A stretch of DNA of 64,000 nt from the NCBI RefSeq assembly GCF_020171745.1, contig NZ_JAIVAH010000023.1, positions 62,001-126,000 on the forward strand, written 5' to 3'. Below the pieces are notes generated by a model. It was not told the origin of the DNA and made no database searches. It saw nothing but the letters and a program-made list of their open reading frames with translations. A program made the position numbers and the translations under genes. This DNA comes from Prescottella equi. GTDB taxonomy: Bacteria; Actinomycetota; Actinomycetes; Mycobacteriales; Mycobacteriaceae. This document shows positions 1-8,446 of this stretch, in pieces (within the stretch, counting starts at the first letter, position 1; each line of letters starts with the position of its first letter).

Positions 1-435
1 GCTAACCGTCTGGCGTGGCGGGTGACGCGGTGGTCGGCGGTGTTCGCCATCGTCCTGGCGCTGGTTTTCGCGGCCGGGGCCTCGCTGATCCCGACGTTCT
101 TCACCGACGATCCCGACGTGCTCGGCCAGACCTCCGTCGCGTGGTGGTTCTTCGTCGGGATCATGCCGGTCGCCGGTGTCGTCTTCGCGCTCGACGGCGT
201 CCTCCTCGGCGCCGGAGATGCGGCGTTCCTGCGGACGGCCACACTGGCGTGCGCGCTGGTCGGCTTTCTGCCGCTCATCTGGTCGTCGCTGGTGTGGGAT
301 TGGGGGCTGGCCGGAATCTGGCTGGGGCTTACCGTGTTCATGGTGTTGCGGATGCTGACGGTGTTGTGGCGTGCCGCGTCGGGTCGTTGGGCCGTCGGCG
401 GTTCCGACCGCCAACTGCAGGAGGCGAAAGGGTAG
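1..435 (+). CDS. dinF: MATE-family efflux transporter, C-terminal part (5' end outside window)
   Basis: The reading frame is open from base 1, so only about the last 144 residues are present. They hold roughly four hydrophobic segments (near residues 15-35, 48-70, 78-97 and 100-120) and end in a short polar tail, as in multidrug and toxic compound extrusion proteins, which use cation gradients to expel drugs across the inner membrane. The stop lies 4 nt before pptH, so the two are probably cotranscribed. In mycobacteria dinF belongs to the rbfA-nrnA-dinF group; having dinF directly before pptH-pptT fits a mycolic actinomycete. The family call rests on the hydrophobic pattern plus context, because the N-terminal signature half is missing. 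Confidence 0.75.
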   Translation, partial: ANRLAWRVTRWSAVFAIVLALVFAAGASLIPTFFTDDPDVLGQTSVAWWFFVGIMPVAGVVFALDGVLLGAGDAAFLRTATLACALVGFLPLIWSSLVWDWGLAGIWLGLTVFMVLRMLTVLWRAASGRWAVGGSDRQLQEAKG

Positions 436-439
436 TGGT

Positions 440-1363
440 GTGGCAGGCAAACTGATGGCGGTGAGCGACACGCACGTCGGGCACCGGGGCAACCGGCCGA
501 TCACCGAGGAGATCTTCCCGGATTCGCCGGACGACTGGCTGATCGTCGCGGGCGACGTGTCGGAGAAGACCGACGACATCCGCTGGGCGCTGACGTTGCT
601 GAAGAGTCGCTTCGCGAAGGTGATCTGGGTGCCCGGCAACCACGAGTTGTGGACCACCGCGAAGGATCCCGTGCAGATGCACGGCAAGGCGCGCTACGAC
701 TATCTGGTCGACATGTGCCGGGAGATCGGTGTCGTCACCCCCGAGGACCCGTACCCGGTGTGGGAGGGCGACGGCGGTCCCGCGACGATCGTCCCGATGT
801 TCCTGCTGTACGACTACACGTTCCTGCCGGACGGGGCCACCGACAAGGCCGACGGACTGCGGATCGCCCGCGACAAGAACGTCGTCGCGACCGACGAGTT
901 CCTGCTCTCGTCCGAGCCGTACGCGACCCGCGACGCGTGGTGCCGCGCCCGACTCGAGGAGACGCGGAAGCGCCTCGACGCGTTGGACGCCACGATCCCG
1001 ACGATTCTGATCAACCACTTCCCGCTCGTGCGTCAGCCCACCGAGGTGCTCTACTACCCGGAGTTCGCGCTGTGGTGCGGCACGATCTCGACGGCCGACT
1101 GGCACACCCGCTACAACGCCGCGTGCTGCGTCTACGGCCACCTGCACATCCCGCGCACCACCTACTACGACGGTGTTCGCTTCGAGGAGGTCTCGGTCGG
1201 CTACCCGCGCGAGTGGCAGCGGCGCGGCCTGCCGGACAAGTTGCTGCGTCAGATCCTGCCGGTGCCTGAGTACGCGCCCGGCACGCTCAACAAGTTCGGC
1301 GGCCACTTCCGGATCACCGCCGAGCAAGAGGCCGAGTACGAACGCATGCGCGCACAGCGCTGA
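440..1363 (+). CDS. pptH: Metallophosphoesterase, phosphopantetheinyl hydrolase-type (PptH)
   Basis: A 307-residue calcineurin-like phosphoesterase with the full metal-binding set: SDTH (D10, H12), AGDV (D39), PGNHE (N67, H68), a NHFP histidine near 194 and YGHLH near 233. I chose GTG at 440 because a purine-rich AGGCGAAAGGG lies just upstream and the protein then begins VAGKLMAVSDTH; ATG at 455 is the alternative. In M. tuberculosis the orthologous position, next to pptT, holds PptH, which removes 4'-phosphopantetheine from acyl carrier proteins and opposes PptT. The stop is 13 nt before the pptT start, so the antagonists share an operon. Family identity is clear; the exact substrate is inferred from synteny. 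Confidence 0.88.
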   Translation: MAGKLMAVSDTHVGHRGNRPITEEIFPDSPDDWLIVAGDVSEKTDDIRWALTLLKSRFAKVIWVPGNHELWTTAKDPVQMHGKARYDYLVDMCREIGVVTPEDPYPVWEGDGGPATIVPMFLLYDYTFLPDGATDKADGLRIARDKNVVATDEFLLSSEPYATRDAWCRARLEETRKRLDALDATIPTILINHFPLVRQPTEVLYYPEFALWCGTISTADWHTRYNAACCVYGHLHIPRTTYYDGVRFEEVSVGYPREWQRRGLPDKLLRQILPVPEYAPGTLNKFGGHFRITAEQEAEYERMRAQR

Positions 1364-1376
1364 CAGGGGAGTTGGA

Positions 1377-2048
1377 TTGATCGAGCGCATTCTGCCCACC
1401 GGCGTGAAGTCCGCGGAACTCTTCGAGGATCCGCCGGGACTGCAGCCGCATCCGCAGGAGGAGTCGCTGATCGCCAAGGCGGTCGAGAAGCGGCGCCGCG
1501 AGTTCATCGGAGCCCGGCACTGCGCCCGCCTCGCGATGGCGGACCTGGGAGTGGAGCCGGCGCCGATCCTGCGCGGCGACATGGGTTCTCCGGTGTGGCC
1601 GCGCGGCGTCGTGGGGAGTCTGACGCACTGCGACGGCTACCGCGCCGCGGTCCTCGGCTACGCGATGCAGGTGCGCAGCGTCGGCATCGATGCCGAACCG
1701 AACGGCCCGCTGCCGAACGGCGTCCTCGACGCCGTGAGCCTGCCCCAGGAGCGTGAGTGGCTGGCGTCGGTCGGCCCCGCGCCCGTCCATTGGGACCGGC
1801 TGCTGTTCTGCGCCAAGGAGGCCACCTACAAGGCGTGGTTCCCGCTCACCGGCCGGTGGCTCGGGTTCGAGGACGCGCACATCACGTTCACGGCCGGCAC
1901 CGAGACCTCCGACGGGATCGCCGGGACGTTCCATTCGCGGCTCCTGGTGCCGGGGGACACGACGGACGGCGGTGCGCCGCTCGCGAATTTCGACGGCCGC
2001 TGGATCGTCTCCGACGGACTCATCGTCACCGCCATCGCGGTGAGCTGA
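1377..2048 (+). CDS. pptT: 4'-phosphopantetheinyl transferase (PptT-type)
   Basis: A 223-residue Sfp/EntD-type transferase that moves phosphopantetheine from CoA to a serine of acyl and peptidyl carrier proteins. These include the fatty-acid, mycolate and siderophore synthases. Visible are the magnesium motif VGIDAEPN (D105, E107) and the FCAKEATYKAWFP block (E148, K152). The length matches mycobacterial PptT (about 227). TTG at 1377 is chosen because CAGGGGAG ends 5 nt before it and the protein then begins MIERILPTGVKSAELFEDP, the conserved N-terminus. It sits between pptH and truB as in mycobacteria. Confidence 0.95.
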   Translation: MIERILPTGVKSAELFEDPPGLQPHPQEESLIAKAVEKRRREFIGARHCARLAMADLGVEPAPILRGDMGSPVWPRGVVGSLTHCDGYRAAVLGYAMQVRSVGIDAEPNGPLPNGVLDAVSLPQEREWLASVGPAPVHWDRLLFCAKEATYKAWFPLTGRWLGFEDAHITFTAGTETSDGIAGTFHSRLLVPGDTTDGGAPLANFDGRWIVSDGLIVTAIAVS

Positions 2049-2098
2049 CGGGGGAGCCGAATCGGCGAACCGGGCGACGGCTGGCAGAATCGGACCAC

Positions 2099-3025
2099 GT
2101 GCCCAAGTCTCAGAAACCGTCCTCCGGCCTCGTCGGCGCCGGCCTGCTGATCGTCGACAAGGAAGCTGGGATGACCAGCCACGATGTCGTCTCGCGTTGC
2201 CGGAAGCTGCTGAACACCCGCAAGGTGGGGCACGCGGGCACCCTCGATCCGATGGCGACCGGCGTGTTGATCCTCGGCGTGGAGCGGGCGACCAAGCTGC
2301 TCGGCCTGCTGGCCCTCACCACCAAGTCGTACAGCGCGACGATCCGGCTGGGTCAGGCCACGACGACCGACGACGCGGAGGGCGAGGTGCTCACGACCGC
2401 CGACGCGTCCGCCGTTACCGACGAGCAGATCGCCGCCGAGATCGCGAAACTGACGGGCGACATCCAGCAGGTGCCCGCGAGCGTCAGCGCCATCAAAGTG
2501 GACGGACAGCGCGCGCATGCCCTGATCCGGGCCGGCGAGGAGGTCACCCTCGCGGCGCGTCCCGTGACGGTGTCGCGCTTCGACGTGTTGGCGCGCCGGG
2601 ACGTCGCGACGGAGGCCGGGGGTTTCGTGGACCTCGACGTCGACGTCGACTGCTCGTCGGGCACCTACATCCGGGCGCTCGCCCGTGATCTGGGCGCGGC
2701 ACTGGGCGTCGGGGGACACCTGACCGCGCTGCGCCGCACGAAGGTCGGACCGTTCACGCTCGAGCACGCGCGCACCCTGGACCAGTTGGCCGAGGATCCC
2801 GCAGTCAGCCTCGACATCGACCAGGCCGCGCAGACCGCGTTCCCGCACCGGCAGATCAGTGACGCGGAGGCCGAGTCGATCAGCCAGGGACGCTGGCTCG
2901 AGCCGATCGGCCGCAAGGAGATCTACGCCGCCATCGACCCGAGTGGACACACGATCGCGCTCATCCAGGAACGCGGCAAGCGGGCCAGTTCGGTGATGGT
3001 CGTGCGCCCCGCGACGCTGCGGTAG
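2099..3025 (+). CDS. truB: tRNA pseudouridine(55) synthase
   Basis: A 308-residue TruB that isomerises U55 in the T-loop of elongator tRNAs. The catalytic motif GHAGTLDPMATGV carries the nucleophile Asp50; KSYSATIRLG and the SSGTYIRALARDLG block also fit. A C-terminal extension of about 70 residues after the catalytic domain resembles the actinobacterial TruB second domain. GTG at 2099 is the first plausible start in frame. No Shine-Dalgarno is visible, and CAGAAT at 2085-2090 ends 8 nt upstream, so this could be a weak leaderless start. It lies 50 nt after pptT and converges with the secreted-protein gene. Confidence 0.95.
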   Translation: MPKSQKPSSGLVGAGLLIVDKEAGMTSHDVVSRCRKLLNTRKVGHAGTLDPMATGVLILGVERATKLLGLLALTTKSYSATIRLGQATTTDDAEGEVLTTADASAVTDEQIAAEIAKLTGDIQQVPASVSAIKVDGQRAHALIRAGEEVTLAARPVTVSRFDVLARRDVATEAGGFVDLDVDVDCSSGTYIRALARDLGAALGVGGHLTALRRTKVGPFTLEHARTLDQLAEDPAVSLDIDQAAQTAFPHRQISDAEAESISQGRWLEPIGRKEIYAAIDPSGHTIALIQERGKRASSVMVVRPATLR

Positions 3026-3031
3026 CGGTGG

Positions 3032-3442
3032 TCAGCTACCCGGGATGAAGCCCGGGTAGACGAAGTGGCCGGGGCCGCCGCCGGGCAGTCCGCCGCCCAA
3101 CGACCCCGGGTAGTCCTGAGCCAGCTTGGTGAGCTTGTGCGGGTTGCCCTCGCGGTCGGCCTGCCAGCACTCGAGCAGAACGCCGTGAAAGCCGGTGCAC
3201 ACGATGCGGGTGCTGGTGCCGAACGGCGACGTGAGCCGGTTCTGGCTGACGAACGGGTTCCAGTAGTCCAGGTCCGTGGGCGTGAGGAAGCCGTTGTAGT
3301 CGAACGGCGCCAACGGGCTGGGATAGGGCGGGGGCGTGGGCCACTCGTCCGCCGACGCGATGCCCGCGCCGGCCAGGACGACGGTCGCGGCCGCGCACAG
3401 CGACGCGGCGACACGGGCGGTACGGCGGACGGTTGTGCTCAT
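3032..3442 (-). CDS. Small secreted protein, unknown function
   Basis: A 136-residue protein with a clear Sec signal peptide: a basic start (MSTTVRRTAR), a hydrophobic alanine/valine core and a likely cleavage after ASA at residue 31. The mature part begins DEWPTPPPYPSP, is rich in Pro, Gly, Tyr and Trp, and has exactly two cysteines close together (VCTGFHGVLLECW) that could form a disulfide. It ends in a glycine-rich tail (GGGLPGGGPGHF). It has no TM segment after the signal, so it is probably released to the cell wall or medium. I do not recognise the family beyond small exported actinobacterial proteins. It is convergent with truB, and a hairpin covers both ends. Confidence 0.8.
   Translation of the reverse strand: MSTTVRRTARVAASLCAAATVVLAGAGIASADEWPTPPPYPSPLAPFDYNGFLTPTDLDYWNPFVSQNRLTSPFGTSTRIVCTGFHGVLLECWQADREGNPHKLTKLAQDYPGSLGGGLPGGGPGHFVYPGFIPGS
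3036..3059. terminator. Perfect 9-bp hairpin between convergent genes
   Basis: CTACCCGGG at 3036-3044 and CCCGGGTAG at 3051-3059 pair perfectly around a 6-nt loop. It overlaps the last codons of the secreted-protein gene and lies 10 nt after the truB stop, so it can act on transcripts from both sides. There is no U-tract, which is common for actinobacterial terminators. Confidence 0.6.
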
Positions 3443-3498
3443 CGCGGACCTCGTCTCGAACGGCTGCCCGCCTCGGACGCGGGATGCGTGAGCCGAGC

Positions 3499-4215
3499 CT
3501 AGACCAGCCAGATGGCCTGTGCCGCAGGGTTGCCGAGGTCGACGTTCCCGGTGCCCGCGTCGCTGCCGAGCCGGATCGAGACGGTGCCCGCGAAGTCGCG
3601 CCGCTCGACGACCGTGATGTCGGTGTCGAGGGCGATCCCGACGGAGTCGAAGTACCGGAGCATCGCCGGATCGGCGTCGGAGATCCGGGCGACCCGGCCG
3701 GACTCGCCGTCCTGGTAGTCGCTCAGCTGCCGTGCGGGGGGAGTGGGCACCGACCCGTCCGCGGACGGGATGGGGTCGCCGTGCGGATCACGTTCGGGGA
3801 AACCGAGCTTGGCGTCGATCCGGTCGATCATGCGGTCGGACACCGCATGCTCGAGAACCTCGGCCTCGTCGTGGACCTCGTCCCAGCCGTAGCCGAGTTC
3901 GTTGACGAGGAAAGTCTCGATCAGCCGGTGCCGGCGCACCATGGACACCGCCGCGGAGCGACCGGCGTCGGTGAGGGCGATCGAGCCGTACCGGGCGTGA
4001 TCGACGAGTCCCTGATCGGACAGCTTGCGGATCGCTTCGGAGACCGTGGAGGCGGATACGCCGATGCGCTCCGAGAGCAGCTTGGTCGACACCCGCTCCC
4101 GCGACCATTCCTGGACCGTCCAGATGACCTTGAGGTAGTCCTGTGCCACCGACGACAAGGTCTCCGGGCGCGTCACCTCGCTCGGTGCGGGTACGTCTGA
4201 TTTCTGCGTGGCCAC
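3499..4215 (-). CDS. mntR: DtxR-family metal-dependent transcriptional regulator (MntR/SirR type)
   Basis: A 238-residue DtxR-type repressor. A winged helix at about residues 20-80 contains the recognition region IGVSASTVSEAIRKLSDQG. A dimerisation/metal domain follows with RRHRLIETFLVNELG and DEVHDEAEVLEHAVS, supplying the His/Glu ligands. A C-terminal SH3-like domain covers roughly 165-238. It is close in layout to mycobacterial SirR/MntR (Rv2788), which senses Mn(II) and represses Mn uptake, rather than IdeR. I start at GTG 4215 because TAAGCT (4223-4228, minus strand) ends 7 nt before it; the TTG at 4233 has no usable ribosome site. It is divergent from ribF, as in M. tuberculosis. The ligand (Mn versus Fe) is inferred from this synteny. 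Confidence 0.88.
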   Translation of the reverse strand: MATQKSDVPAPSEVTRPETLSSVAQDYLKVIWTVQEWSRERVSTKLLSERIGVSASTVSEAIRKLSDQGLVDHARYGSIALTDAGRSAAVSMVRRHRLIETFLVNELGYGWDEVHDEAEVLEHAVSDRMIDRIDAKLGFPERDPHGDPIPSADGSVPTPPARQLSDYQDGESGRVARISDADPAMLRYFDSVGIALDTDITVVERRDFAGTVSIRLGSDAGTGNVDLGNPAAQAIWLV

Positions 4216-4222
4216 GGATACG

Positions 4223-4228
4223 AGCTTA
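4223..4228 (-). promoter_or_regulatory. -10 element, leaderless start of mntR
   Basis: TAAGCT on the minus strand ends exactly 7 nt before GTG 4215, so the transcript should begin at or next to the start codon. Confidence 0.6.
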
Positions 4229-4344
4229 GGCAACCATCACGTGGGACACACATCACCTCCCGTTCGGTTCGGCGATTGCGCAACATGATCAGCGGATTCG
4301 GGGCGCAGGGTCGGTCCGAACGTGACCGGTGTGTGCCGTGGCCG

Positions 4345-4350
4345 TAGGCT
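4345..4350 (+). promoter_or_regulatory. -10 element, leaderless start of ribF
   Basis: TAGGCT ends 7 nt before GTG 4358. With the mntR element this gives a back-to-back divergent promoter region of about 140 bp in which both transcripts look leaderless. Confidence 0.6.
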
Positions 4351-4357
4351 GCCACCT

Positions 4358-5329
4358 GTGCAGAGATGGCGAGGTCTGGACGATGTGCCGGCGGACTGGG
4401 GGCGTTGCGTCCTGACGATCGGCGTTTTCGACGGCGTGCATCGTGGGCACGCGCAACTGATTTCCCGTGCGGTCGACGCGGCGCGGGTGCGTGGAATCCC
4501 CAGTGTCCTGATGACATTCGATCCGCATCCGGCGGAGGTCGTGCGGCCGGGAAGTCACCCGGCCCAGTTGACGACGTTGCCGCGGCGTGCGGAGTTGGTC
4601 GAGGAGTTGGGCATCGACGTCTTCTGCGTCATGCCGTTCACGACCGAGTTCATGAAGCTCTCGCCCGAGCGGTACGTGCACGAGATCCTCGTCGAGCGTC
4701 TCCACGTCTCCGAGGTCGTCGTGGGGGAGAACTTCACGTTCGGACGCAAGGCGGCCGGAAACGTCGATCTGCTGCGCGAGACCGGTGCGCGGTTCGGATT
4801 CGCGGTCGACGGCGTGAATCTGCTCGCGGAGCACGCGGTGACGTTCTCGTCGACCTACATCCGCTCGTGCGTCGACGCCGGGGACGTGTCGGCGGCGGCC
4901 GAGGCGTTGGGTCGCCCGCACCGCGTCGAGGGCGTCGTCGTGCACGGCGACGGTCGCGGTCGTGGACTCGGGTTCCCCACCGCGAACATCGCACCGCCGA
5001 TGTACTCGGCGATCCCCGCCGACGGCGTCTACGCGGCCTGGTTCACGGTGCTCGGTCCGGGTCCCGTCGAGGGCACGGTGGAGCCGGGCAAGCGATACGC
5101 GGCGGCCGTGTCGGTCGGTACGAACCCGACGTTCTCCGGTCGCACCCGGACGGTCGAGGCGTTCGTCCTGGACCGGGAGGCCGACCTGTACGGCCAGCAC
5201 GTGGCTGTCGATTTCGTCCAGCGCGTGCGCGGGATGGAGAAGTTCGACTCCGTCGATGCGCTCATCGAGGAGATGGGGCGCGACTCCGACAAGGCCCGCG
5301 CGATCCTCGCGGAAGCGGCCGATCGCTGA
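4358..5329 (+). CDS. ribF: Bifunctional riboflavin kinase / FAD synthetase
   Basis: A 323-residue enzyme that phosphorylates riboflavin to FMN and adenylates FMN to FAD. The N-terminal nucleotidyltransferase half shows GVFDGVHRGH (residues 22-31), TFDPHP and FSSTYIR. The C-terminal kinase half shows GFPTANI and DGVYAAW. GTG at 4358 gives VQRWRGLDDVPADWG, the expected actinobacterial N-terminus, and is the leaderless start; an upstream GTG at 4322 in the same frame would lie before the -10. It precedes rpsO as in mycobacteria. Confidence 0.95.
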   Translation: MQRWRGLDDVPADWGRCVLTIGVFDGVHRGHAQLISRAVDAARVRGIPSVLMTFDPHPAEVVRPGSHPAQLTTLPRRAELVEELGIDVFCVMPFTTEFMKLSPERYVHEILVERLHVSEVVVGENFTFGRKAAGNVDLLRETGARFGFAVDGVNLLAEHAVTFSSTYIRSCVDAGDVSAAAEALGRPHRVEGVVVHGDGRGRGLGFPTANIAPPMYSAIPADGVYAAWFTVLGPGPVEGTVEPGKRYAAAVSVGTNPTFSGRTRTVEAFVLDREADLYGQHVAVDFVQRVRGMEKFDSVDALIEEMGRDSDKARAILAEAADR

Positions 5330-5345
5330 CGGCCCGAACCGCCTG

Positions 5346-5351
5346 GTAAGA
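5346..5351 (+). promoter_or_regulatory. -10 element of rpsO
   Basis: TAAGAT lies 111 nt before the rpsO start and would give a 5' leader of about 100 nt, long enough for S15 autoregulation. No convincing -35 is seen and the leader fold was not computed. Confidence 0.45.
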
Positions 5352-5461
5352 TCTTCCGCTGGTGTGTGCTGCGGTTCGCGGCGGCCGCACCGTCGGATGT
5401 CCGGGGTGACCCGCGATCGCCGATTCCTTTCACGCGGACGTCAGTTACAGGAGTGCACCAA

Positions 5462-5731
5462 GTGGCATTGACCACCGAGCAGAAGAAGCAGATCCTCGGC
5501 GAGTACGGACTGCACGAGACCGACACCGGTTCGCCGGAGGCGCAGGTGGCCATGCTCACCAAGCGCATCGTCGATCTCACCGAGCACCTGAAGATGCACA
5601 AGCACGACCACCACTCCCGCCGCGGCCTGCTGCTGCTGGTCGGACGCCGTCGTCGTCTGCTGAAGTACGTCCAGAAGGTTGACATCGCGCGTTACCGTTC
5701 GCTCATCGAGCGTCTCGGCCTGCGCCGATAA
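5462..5731 (+). CDS. rpsO: 30S ribosomal protein S15
   Basis: An 89-residue S15, full length, with the diagnostic [27 protein letters not shown] and RRRRLLKYV segments that contact 16S rRNA helix h22 and the three-way junction during 30S assembly. The start is GTG at 5462, preceded by an ACAGGAG ribosome site with about 8 nt spacing. It is followed by a large hairpin and then pnp, the widely conserved rpsO-pnp arrangement. Confidence 0.97.
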   Translation: MALTTEQKKQILGEYGLHETDTGSPEAQVAMLTKRIVDLTEHLKMHKHDHHSRRGLLLLVGRRRRLLKYVQKVDIARYRSLIERLGLRR

Positions 5732-5764
5732 GACGCGCTCACGGCGAGTCGCCTCGCCGACCTC

Positions 5765-5814
5765 ACCGATAGCCAGCGAGGCACTGTTTAGACTGAGCCT
5801 CGTTGGCTATCGGT
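5765..5814 (+). promoter_or_regulatory. Long hairpin between rpsO and pnp, possible RNase III site or terminator
   Basis: An 18-nt arm at 5765-5782 pairs with 5797-5814 over its whole length in RNA, with one G-U wobble and a 14-nt loop. No T-run follows. In Streptomyces the rpsO-pnp intergenic hairpin is processed by RNase III, so the same role is plausible here. A candidate -10, TAGACT at 5789-5794, lies in the loop and could start a separate pnp transcript. Confidence 0.65.
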
Positions 5815-6014
5815 GTTTGCACCACCAGGGTGTGTACGACTGCCACCCGACCCCGTAGCCGTGGCGTCGGTCTTCGGTAGTGGCCCTCCGGACGAGTTCC
5901 GGCTGGCTTCGATCGACGGCCGCCTCCGCGCTGCAAGGGGTGAACAGCCGCGACCACGCCGGGCACGATGCCTGCGCGGAGCGGCAAAAGACGAGAGGGA
6001 AGAGAAGAAAAGTA

Positions 6015-8270
6015 ATGACAGACAACACCGCAGTAGAGGTCGAAGAGGGCGTGTTCGAAGCCACCGCCGTCATCGACAACGGGAGCTACGGCACCCGCAC
6101 CATTCGTTTCGAGACCGGTCGCCTCGCGCAGCAGGCCGCCGGCGCCGTCGTCGCCTACCTGGACGACGAGACCATGCTGCTGTCGGCCACCTCGGCCAGC
6201 AAGCAGCCCAAGGAGCATTTCGACTTCTTCCCGCTGACGGTGGACGTCGAGGAGCGCATGTACGCCGCGGGCCGCATCCCCGGCTCGTTCTTCCGTCGTG
6301 AGGGACGTCCCTCCACCGACGCGATCCTGACCTGCCGCCTGATCGACCGGCCGCTGCGCCCGTCGTTCGTCGACGGTCTCCGCAACGAGATCCAGGTAGT
6401 CGTCACGGTCCTGAGCCTCGATCCCAAGGACCTGTACGACGTCGTCGCGATCAACGCGGCATCCGCGTCGACGCAGATCGCCGGTCTTCCGTTCTCCGGC
6501 CCCGTCGGTGGCGTGCGCGTTGCGCTGATCACCTCGGAGGAGAACAAGAAGGGTCAGTGGGTCGCGTTCCCGACCGTCGAGCAGCTCGAGGGCGCCGTGT
6601 TCGACATGGTCGTCGCGGGCCGCGTCGTCGAGTCCGGTGACGTCGCCATCATGATGGTCGAGGCCGAGGCCACCGAGAACGTCATCAGCCTGATCGACGG
6701 TGGCGCGCAGGCGCCGACCGAGGCGATCGTGGCCGAGGGCCTCGAGGCTGCCAAGCCGTTCATCGCGAGCCTGTGTGCCGCGCAGCAGGCGCTGGCCGAG
6801 AAGGCTGCAAAGCCGACCGGCGAGTACCCGCTGTTCCCGGCCTACCAGGCCGACGTGTACGCCGCTGTCGAGGCCGCTGCCACCGAGAAGCTGTCGGCGG
6901 CGCTGTCCATCGCCGGCAAGCAGGAGCGCGACGACAAGACCGACGAGGTCAAGGTCGAGGTCCTCGAGCTGGTTGCCCCGCAGTTCGAGGGTCGCGAGAA
7001 GGAGATCGGCGCAGCGTTCCGCTCGCTGACCAAGAAGCTTGTGCGCCAGCGCATCCTGCGCGACCAGTTCCGCATCGACGGCCGCGGCATCACCGACATC
7101 CGGTCGCTGTCCGCCGAGGTCGCCGTGATCCCGCGGGCCCACGGTTCGGCGCTGTTCGAGCGTGGCGAGACCCAGATCATGGGCGTCACCACCCTCGACA
7201 TGGTCAAGATGGCGCAGCAGATCGACTCGCTGGGCCCCGAGACCAGCAAGCGCTACATGCACCACTACAACTTCCCGCCGTACTCGACCGGTGAGACGGG
7301 TCGCGTCGGTTCGCCGAAGCGTCGCGAGATCGGCCACGGCGCCCTCGCCGAGCGCGCCCTCGTGCCGGTGCTGCCGAGCCAGGAAGAGTTCCCGTACGCG
7401 ATCCGTCAGGTCTCGGAGGCGCTGAGCTCCAACGGCTCCACCTCGATGGGCTCGGTCTGCGCCTCGACCCTGTCGCTGCTGAACGCCGGTGTGCCGCTGA
7501 AGGCTCCGGTCGCCGGCATCGCCATGGGCCTGGTCTCCGACGAGGTCGACGGCGAGACCCGCTACGTCGCGCTCACCGACATCCTCGGCGCCGAGGATGC
7601 CTTCGGCGATATGGACTTCAAGGTCGCGGGCACCAAGAACTTCGTCACGGCGCTGCAGCTCGACACGAAGCTCGACGGCATCCCGTCGCAGGTTCTCGCC
7701 GGCGCGCTGTCGCAGGCGCACGATGCTCGTACCACGATCCTCGAGGTCATGGCCGAGGCCATCGACGCTCCGGACGAGATGAGCCCGTACGCACCGCGGA
7801 TCACCACCATCAAGGTGCCCGTGGACAAGATCGGTGAGGTCATCGGCCCCAAGGGCAAGATGATCAACTCGATCACCGAGCAGACCGGCGCCAACATCTC
7901 CATCGAGGATGACGGCACGGTTTACGTCGGTGCCGCGGACGGCCCGTCCGCGCAGGCTGCGATCGACATGATCAACGCCATCGCCAACCCGCAGCTGCCC
8001 AAGGTGGGCGAGCGCTTCCTCGGCACGGTCGTCAAGACCACCGCCTTCGGCGCGTTCGTCTCGCTGCTCCCGGGCCGCGACGGACTGGTGCACATCTCCA
8101 AGCTGGGCAACGGCAAGCGGATCGCCAAGGTCGAGGACGTCGTCAACGTGGGCTCCAAGCTCCGCGTCGAGATCGCCGACATCGACAACCGCGGCAAGAT
8201 CTCGCTGATCCCCGTCGAGGAGGGCAACGAGTCTGCTGCCCCCGCCGAGGGTGACGCCGCCGCCGAGTAG
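6015..8270 (+). CDS. pnp: Polyribonucleotide nucleotidyltransferase (PNPase)
   Basis: A 751-residue phosphorolytic 3'-5' exoribonuclease and RNA 3'-tailing enzyme. Two RNase PH domains flank an alpha-helical region. The second carries [11 protein letters not shown] near residue 385. These are followed by a KH domain ([12 protein letters not shown], about 605-665) and an S1 domain ([21 protein letters not shown], about 675-735). ATG at 6015 follows a GGGAAGAGAAG-type purine tract. The actinobacterial enzyme is also called GpsI. It sits 283 nt after rpsO with its own likely processing or promoter signals and ends at a strong terminator. Confidence 0.97.
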   Translation: MTDNTAVEVEEGVFEATAVIDNGSYGTRTIRFETGRLAQQAAGAVVAYLDDETMLLSATSASKQPKEHFDFFPLTVDVEERMYAAGRIPGSFFRREGRPSTDAILTCRLIDRPLRPSFVDGLRNEIQVVVTVLSLDPKDLYDVVAINAASASTQIAGLPFSGPVGGVRVALITSEENKKGQWVAFPTVEQLEGAVFDMVVAGRVVESGDVAIMMVEAEATENVISLIDGGAQAPTEAIVAEGLEAAKPFIASLCAAQQALAEKAAKPTGEYPLFPAYQADVYAAVEAAATEKLSAALSIAGKQERDDKTDEVKVEVLELVAPQFEGREKEIGAAFRSLTKKLVRQRILRDQFRIDGRGITDIRSLSAEVAVIPRAHGSALFERGETQIMGVTTLDMVKMAQQIDSLGPETSKRYMHHYNFPPYSTGETGRVGSPKRREIGHGALAERALVPVLPSQEEFPYAIRQVSEALSSNGSTSMGSVCASTLSLLNAGVPLKAPVAGIAMGLVSDEVDGETRYVALTDILGAEDAFGDMDFKVAGTKNFVTALQLDTKLDGIPSQVLAGALSQAHDARTTILEVMAEAIDAPDEMSPYAPRITTIKVPVDKIGEVIGPKGKMINSITEQTGANISIEDDGTVYVGAADGPSAQAAIDMINAIANPQLPKVGERFLGTVVKTTAFGAFVSLLPGRDGLVHISKLGNGKRIAKVEDVVNVGSKLRVEIADIDNRGKISLIPVEEGNESAAPAEGDAAAE

Positions 8271-8288
8271 TTCGGCACACAGCACTGC

Positions 8289-8330
8289 CCTCGGCCCCGC
8301 ACGGTTCGTCCGTGCGGGGCCGAGGCTTTT
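8289..8330 (+). terminator. Rho-independent terminator after pnp
   Basis: A perfect 16-bp GC-rich stem (8289-8304 with 8310-8325) with a 5-nt TTCGT loop is followed by CTTTT. It is the most classical intrinsic terminator in the window. Confidence 0.92.
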
Positions 8331-8446
8331 CGTCCGCGGTGTATCGTGGATCGACGTTCACCACCCCCTCCGGCACCTGTCCGGACTGTCGCAGACTCTC
8401 CCGCTGTCGCAGACACCCCTGGACTCGAGGAAAAACGAACCGCCAT

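Noticed and set aside
4173-4253. 26-codon upstream frame with two cysteines before mntR, next to GGAGGTG
   Set aside because: The purine tract is only about 1 nt from the ATG, the frame lies upstream of and across the predicted leaderless start, and nothing supports translation.
5763-8285. Open frame of 840 codons on the minus strand across pnp
   Set aside because: It is antisense to an unmistakable PNPase and its product is a His/Asp/Leu/Arg/Gly-biased string with no domain, the usual result of high GC at third positions.
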